From NCBI GenBank assembly GCA_002483445.1, contig DLHY01000033.1, positions 1 through 64,000 of the forward strand: DNA of 64,000 bases, read 5' to 3'. The notes below the pieces were generated by a model that saw only the letters and a list, made by a program, of their open reading frames with translations, was not told the DNA's origin and did no database searches. The number at the start of each line of letters is the position of its first letter. Position 1 is the first letter of the stretch. The translations under genes and the position numbers were made by a program. This document shows, one piece after another, positions 60,388-64,000 of the stretch. This DNA is from Blastocatellia bacterium UBA7656 (lineage in GTDB: Bacteria; Acidobacteriota; Blastocatellia; UBA7656).

Positions 60388-60499
60388 TTTTCTGCGGAGT
60401 CTTTGACGTACAACAGGCTGCCAGCCTGTTGATACCCTGAAGGCATGAAAATTTGAGAAGCAGCAGGCTGGCAGCCTACTGTACATTTTTTGCGGAGAG
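60388..60499 (+). repeat. Palindromic element, family A copy 3
   Basis: AACAGGCTGCCAGCCTGTT (60412-60430) and a decayed GCAGGCTGGCAGCCTAC bracket a spacer that shares GCATGAAAATTTG with copy 1. Flanks TTTTCTGCGGAG (60388-60399) and TTTTTTGCGGAG (about 60485-60496) are direct repeats with one mismatch. The right one holds the ribosome-binding site of the next gene. Confidence 0.75.
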
Positions 60500-60505
60500 A
60501 AATCA

Positions 60506-61603
60506 TTGACTGTTGAGAGCTATCAACTTGACACCGCGCCCATCAGAGAAGGCGAGGAACTCAACTTTGACGCGCTTGAAAAATACCTGCGCCTCGAACT
60601 CAACGAGATTTTGCCTGACATAAACCTCGATTCCTTCGAGATGGAGTTCCGCCAGTTTCCCGGCGGTCACTCGAATCTGACTTATCTCGTCCATCTCGGC
60701 TCAAATGAATTCGTGCTGCGCCGTCCGCCCTTCGGCCCCGTAGCTCCGACCGCGCATGATATGCCGCGCGAATACAAACTGCTCGCCGCCATCAATCCGG
60801 TTTTTAATCTCGCGCCGCGACCCTTTCTGCTTTGCGAAGACACCTCGATCATCGGCGTTCCATTTTACCTGATGGAGCGAAGGCGCGGATTCGTCATACG
60901 TCGGGAAATGCCCGTTGAGATCGAAGACAGTTTGGATTTGCGCCGCAGAATCAGCGAGTCGCTCGTTGATACTCTCGCCGCGCTTCACGGTGTAGATATT
61001 TATTCGACTGATTTGGCTAACATCGGAAAACCTGTCGGATTCGTCACCCGCCAGGTGAAAGGGTGGGCTGATCGCTGGCAGAGATCGAAGACTTCTGAAA
61101 TCCCTGAAATCGATGAAATCATCAGATGGCTTGGCGAAAGAATCCCGCCTGAGCCTGACGCCTCAAACCCGGCCACTTTGGTTCACAACGATTTCAAACT
61201 CGATAACGTCATGCTCGACTCTTCAGACCCTCAGCGCATAGTCGCCGTGCTTGACTGGGAGATGTGTACGGTCGGCGATCCGCTCGTCGATCTTGGCATA
61301 CTGCTTTGCTACTGGCCTGAAAAAAATGACCCCGAAGCGCGGCGCGATTCCATCAGTTCAGTGACAACCGAGCCGGGGTGGATGACTCGCGCAGAGATTA
61401 TCCATCGTTATGGTGAGAAGACCGGGCGCGACGTGTCGAGCATAAAATTTTATGAAGTGTTCGCTATCTTCAAAATCGCAGTGGTCATCCAGCAGATTTA
61501 TTTTCGCTACGTCCGAGGCCAGACTCACGACGAGAGATTCGCGGGATTCGGCGCGCGTGTCGAAGGACTTGCGCGAGCGGCGATGGAGATGGTTGAACGA
61601 TAG
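60506..61603 (+). CDS. APH-family phosphotransferase (ACAD10/11-like kinase)
   Basis: 365 aa, TTG start with GGAGAG upstream. Kinase residues: the ATP loop region F-P-G-G-H-S-N-L-T-Y, the catalytic loop H-N-D-F-K-L-D-N-V-M-L and the metal site L-D-W-E-M-C-T-V-G-D-P. The family includes the kinase part of ACAD10/11 and bacterial LvaA, which phosphorylate 4-hydroxyacyl-CoA. It is therefore more likely a lipid or acyl-CoA kinase than an antibiotic kinase. Its neighbour is a histidine phosphatase family gene, a pairing often seen with this kinase. Confidence 0.87.
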   Translation: MTVESYQLDTAPIREGEELNFDALEKYLRLELNEILPDINLDSFEMEFRQFPGGHSNLTYLVHLGSNEFVLRRPPFGPVAPTAHDMPREYKLLAAINPVFNLAPRPFLLCEDTSIIGVPFYLMERRRGFVIRREMPVEIEDSLDLRRRISESLVDTLAALHGVDIYSTDLANIGKPVGFVTRQVKGWADRWQRSKTSEIPEIDEIIRWLGERIPPEPDASNPATLVHNDFKLDNVMLDSSDPQRIVAVLDWEMCTVGDPLVDLGILLCYWPEKNDPEARRDSISSVTTEPGWMTRAEIIHRYGEKTGRDVSSIKFYEVFAIFKIAVVIQQIYFRYVRGQTHDERFAGFGARVEGLARAAMEMVER

Positions 61604-61604
61604 G

Positions 61605-61688
61605 AGTCAGAAGTCAGAAGTCAGAAGTCAGAAGTCAGAAGTCAGAAGTCAGAATAAAATAACCGACCCCTGACCCCTGACCCCTGAT
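61605..61688. repeat. AGTCAGA heptamer array followed by CCCCTGA array
   Basis: About seven copies of AGTCAGA (61605-61653) start immediately after the kinase stop codon, then three copies of CCCCTGA (61668-61688). The first unit is the same as at 50595-50629. Confidence 0.9.
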
Positions 61689-61717
61689 CACCGACCCCTG
61701 CTTTGAAAGGTGAAGAA

Positions 61718-62419
61718 TTGAGTTTGATATATCTCGTCCGTCACGGTCAGGCCGGAGCGCGCGACAACTACGATGTGCTGTCCGATTTGGGCCGAGAGCA
61801 GGCGCGTATGTTGGGTGAATACCTCGTCGCGCAAAACATACGACCTGATCTCGTTTTTTCAGGCAGCTTCAATCGCCAGCAACTCACCGCCGAAATCGCC
61901 TGCCAAGCTTATTCGCATTCTCCTGAAATAATCGTAGACCCGCGCTGGGATGAATTCCGTCTGGCCGCGCTTTATCGCGCGTTCGCTGATCGCCTGGCTT
62001 CAGAGAGCGAAGAGTTCGCCCGCGACTTCGAAGAGATGCAGAGAGCTATCATCGCTGATCCTCACACCACGCGCGGGGCTACGGGTCGATGCGACAGGGC
62101 GATGGTGACTGCGTGGATGGCGAATCGATTTCCTTATGACGGCGAGCAGTGGCACCAGTTTCAAGGGCGTATTCATTCTCTCGTTCCCGAACTATCGAAT
62201 CATGGCGGAGATCAAACGATAGTCGTTTTCACTTCAGCCACGCCGATTTCTATTTTGACGGGCGCGGCTTTGGGACTCAGAGATGAGCAGTTGTTGAGAC
62301 TGATGGGCGTCATCTATAACAGCAGCATAACTGTGACGCGAGCTTGGGAAGGGGGTTTGAGGCTTTTCACTTACAACTCGACGCCTCACCTGCCGGAGTC
62401 GCTCAAGACATTGAGATGA
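61718..62419 (+). CDS. Histidine phosphatase family protein, second His missing
   Basis: 233 aa from the TTG at 61718, which has AAAGGTGA upstream (61703 is an alternative TTG). L-V-R-H-G-Q-A-G holds the phosphorylated His, and S-G-S-F-N-R-Q-Q-L-T-A supplies the second Arg. The late motif that usually reads S-H-G-G reads T-S-A-T-P-I, so the second catalytic His is absent, as in one subgroup of this family. It lies after the APH kinase gene and overlaps the next gene by ATGA, so all three form an operon. Confidence 0.85.
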   Translation: MSLIYLVRHGQAGARDNYDVLSDLGREQARMLGEYLVAQNIRPDLVFSGSFNRQQLTAEIACQAYSHSPEIIVDPRWDEFRLAALYRAFADRLASESEEFARDFEEMQRAIIADPHTTRGATGRCDRAMVTAWMANRFPYDGEQWHQFQGRIHSLVPELSNHGGDQTIVVFTSATPISILTGAALGLRDEQLLRLMGVIYNSSITVTRAWEGGLRLFTYNSTPHLPESLKTLR

Positions 62420-63117
62420 AAAACGTCGCTAAGAAACGAGTGCAGGGCGGCATCGCTACATCCGACGTTGTGATGTCCGCCTGCGTTGCCCGCAACGCAG
62501 AGGTATTCCCTTCGATACTTCAACTGCATGTCCCTCAAGGCGCGACGATAGCCGATGTCACTTACGGCAAGGGCGTTTTCTGGAAGAACGTGCCTGAGCA
62601 TCTATACAAAATTCTGCCTTCTGATATTGCCACCGGCACAGACTGTCGCCGTCTTCCATACAGTGACGCATCGCTGGATTGCTTAGTGCTTGACCCGCCG
62701 TACATGGAAGGGCTTTTCAGAAAAACTTCTGATCACATGGCGGGATCGGGTACTTATGCGGCTTTCCGCAATCATTACTCGGACGGGGAAGAGACGACCG
62801 ATGGCCCAAAGTGGCACGCGGCAGTTGTGGATTTGTATTTCAAATCGGGAAGGGAAGCCAATCGCGTGTTGAAAGACAATGGCGTTCTGATCGTCAAATG
62901 CCAGGACGAAGTGAGCGCGAACCGTCAGAACCTAACCCACGTTGAAATAATCAACGAGTATGAAAAGATCGGGTTTTATACGAAAGATTTATTCATCGTC
63001 GTCCGACCGAACAAGCCCGCCGTGAGCCGTTTGAAAAAACAGGTTCACGCCCGCAAGAATCACTCTTACTTTCTGGTCTTCGTGAAAATTCCCGCAGGCA
63101 AAAAAACGCCGCGATGA
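62416..63117 (+). CDS. DNA methyltransferase with DPPY motif
   Basis: 233 aa from the ATG at 62416, overlapping the upstream stop (ATGA). Catalytic motif L-D93-P-P-Y96. An early motif I-A-D-V-T-Y-G-K-G-V-F-W stands where many such methylases have D-P-F-x-G-S-G. N-H-S-Y-F-L-V-F is at the C-terminus. It modifies adenine N6 or cytosine N4. No restriction enzyme is adjacent. Its coupling to a phosphatase gene is odd and may reflect a recent insertion or readthrough. Confidence 0.8.
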   Translation: MKNVAKKRVQGGIATSDVVMSACVARNAEVFPSILQLHVPQGATIADVTYGKGVFWKNVPEHLYKILPSDIATGTDCRRLPYSDASLDCLVLDPPYMEGLFRKTSDHMAGSGTYAAFRNHYSDGEETTDGPKWHAAVVDLYFKSGREANRVLKDNGVLIVKCQDEVSANRQNLTHVEIINEYEKIGFYTKDLFIVVRPNKPAVSRLKKQVHARKNHSYFLVFVKIPAGKKTPR

Positions 63118-63204
63118 TATCATCTCGCCCATACAACCGTCACGCGGTTTGACTGCCGCGCACTGTGCGTGTTAGCTTCCTCGTTCGCAAGGTTCTTTAT
63201 CAAC

Positions 63205-63445
63205 CGAGACCATCTCAGGGTGCCTCTTAGGAGGAGAATAGGGAAGCGGGTGAGATTCCCGCGCGGTCCCGCCACTGTGATGCGCAACGAAACCGGCAAA
63301 GAGCCACTGCCCCGCGGGGGCGGGAAGGCGTCGGCAGTAGTTCATTTGTAATTTCAAATTTGAGATTTCAGATGGCGTCAGGAGCCTCAAATTTCAAATT
63401 TGAGATTTCGGATGAGCGCAGAGCCAGGAGACCTGCCCTGACGAG
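63205..63445 (+). promoter_or_regulatory. Cobalamin riboswitch
   Basis: Core signatures in order: AGGGAAGCGGGTGAGATTCC (about 63239-63258), CCGCCACTGTGATG, AGCCACTGCC (about 63303-63312), GGGAAGGCG (63322-63330), GATGAGCG (63411-63418), and the B12 box GCCAGGAGACCTGCC ending at 63437. It binds adenosyl- or methylcobalamin and turns down the downstream transporter gene when B12 is present. A 69-base AT-rich insertion separates GGCAGTAG from GATGAGCG. Confidence 0.92.
63350..63413 (+). repeat. Direct repeat inside the cobalamin riboswitch
   Basis: AATTTCAAATTTGAGATTTC plus A/G and GATG occurs twice, at 63350-63374 and about 63389-63413. The first copy is followed by GCGTCAGGAGCC and the second by GCGCAGAGCCAGGAGACC, so part of the B12-box side may have been duplicated as well. 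Each unit is itself palindromic (AAATTTCAAATTT-like). Confidence 0.75.
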
Positions 63446-63494
63446 AGCCGACCGTCCTTCGCGTGAGAGGACAGGGCGCAAGCTGCTTTATTAG

Positions 63495-63540
63495 AAAAGC
63501 TCCTGCCGACACTCAGCGAAAAAAGTCGGCAGGAGCTTTT
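63495..63540 (+). terminator. Riboswitch-controlled hairpin, terminator that also covers the ribosome-binding site
   Basis: Perfect 16-bp arms AAAAGCTCCTGCCGAC (63495-63510) and GTCGGCAGGAGCTTTT (63525-63540) with a 14-base loop and a short T-run. The AGGAG at 63531-63535, eight bases before the TTG start at 63544, lies in the right arm. The hairpin can therefore stop transcription or hide the ribosome-binding site. Confidence 0.85.
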
Positions 63541-63543
63541 GCT

Positions 63544-64000
63544 TTGTCGTCGCAAATCAATTCATACAGAAGATTTTCGATCATACTTCTGGCGCTTCTC
63601 GCCTGCGGCGCGTGTCAGTCGAAAACGTCATCACCCGATAACGCGAGAGTTTACACCGATGAGCTTGGACGCACGATCAGAGTCAGGCCCGATCCTCAGC
63701 GCATCATCTCGCTTGCGCCTTCAATAACCGAGACGCTGTTCGCACTCGGAGCGGGCGACCGGATAGCAGGCGTGACGACATTCTGCGATTACCCTGCGGA
63801 AGCCGGTCAAAAAGAAAAAGTGGGAGATACTCTTCGACCGAGCGTCGAAAAAATCGTCTCTCTCAAACCCGACCTCGTGATCATTTCGACTTCGAGCCAG
63901 CTTGAAGGATTCCTCAAGAAATTCGAAGAGATAGGAATCCCCGTCTACATCAACAACCCGCGCAATATCGATGAAACCATATCTTCGATAGAGCGAATCG
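63544..64000 (+). CDS. btuF: Cobalamin-binding ABC transporter lipoprotein (BtuF-like), partial
   Basis: 152 codons visible from the TTG at 63544; the 3' part is outside the window. A lipoprotein signal (L-L-A-L-L-A-C) leads into a periplasmic-binding domain of the BtuF/FhuD class: V-Y-T-D-E-L-G-R-T-I, R-I-I-S-L-A-P-S-I-T-E-T-L-F-A-L-G, and K-P-D-L-V-I-I-S-T. It captures vitamin B12 for an ABC importer, whose BtuC and BtuD genes would be expected downstream. The cobalamin riboswitch upstream fixes the substrate guess. Confidence 0.9.
   Translation, partial: MSSQINSYRRFSIILLALLACGACQSKTSSPDNARVYTDELGRTIRVRPDPQRIISLAPSITETLFALGAGDRIAGVTTFCDYPAEAGQKEKVGDTLRPSVEKIVSLKPDLVIISTSSQLEGFLKKFEEIGIPVYINNPRNIDETISSIERI

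Noticed and set aside
61605..61688. CRISPR array
   Set aside because: Direct repeats are only 7 bases without spacers; no cas genes.

Overview
The window looks like a chromosome segment from an Acidobacteriota member, most likely Blastocatellia (inferred from gene content, not from a marker gene). Supporting signs are two Oar-like TonB-dependent receptors with an N-terminal carboxypeptidase-regulatory-like domain, two secreted VWFA-related proteins of the acidobacterial type, an ECF sigma factor fused to a membrane anchor and large periplasmic part, DUF4388 and TPR proteins, and many small palindromic repeats. G+C is moderate. No rRNA, tRNA, CRISPR array or complete insertion sequence was seen.

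Layout. 1-5 kb (minus strand): a beta-propeller sensor histidine kinase cut by the window edge, an M15-like peptidase and a small CxxC protein. 5-11 kb: a MITE-like element, ispH, thiO, then merR and a copper-type P-ATPase behind a MerR-type promoter. 11.2-22 kb (plus strand): a chemosensory operon (MCP, CheW, CheR, CheA, CheB, response regulator, CheX, GAF coiled-coil protein, second response regulator, DUF4388 protein) with no flagellar genes in view. 22-26.6 kb: a redoxin, a helical-repeat protein and two small secreted Cys-rich proteins on the minus strand, then a divergent TPR protein. 27-29 kb: a JmjC/cupin and CelD-like acyltransferase pair. 29-41 kb: the sigma fusion with its TonB-dependent receptor, a flavin amine oxidase and a second receptor. 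41-47.5 kb (plus): class I amidotransferase-like hydrolase, MFS exporter, SDR, NamZ-type muramidase, DUF4258/YgiT pair, degenerate hydrolase and FmdE protein. 47.5-53 kb (minus): phosphate transporter, solitary adenine methylase with a zinc-ribbon partner, VWFA protein. 53-57 kb (plus): FHA, penicillin-binding protein and SEDS polymerase. 57-60 kb (minus): WD40 and VWFA secreted proteins. 60-64 kb (plus): APH-like kinase, histidine phosphatase, DNA methylase, then a cobalamin riboswitch, a terminator and a BtuF-like lipoprotein cut by the edge.

Two themes stand out. First, a single polypeptide joins an ECF sigma factor, a degenerate anti-sigma zinc-finger motif, a membrane helix and a periplasmic sensor-like part, and its gene sits directly upstream of a TonB-dependent receptor gene. 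This could condense a FecI/FecR/FecA-type relay into two proteins. Second, the genome carries several families of short palindromic repeats and 7-9 bp tandem arrays. They sit at operon junctions, next to Shine-Dalgarno sites, at the 3' ends of genes and inside the cobalamin riboswitch. Direct repeats around some copies suggest they inserted into once tightly coupled gene junctions.
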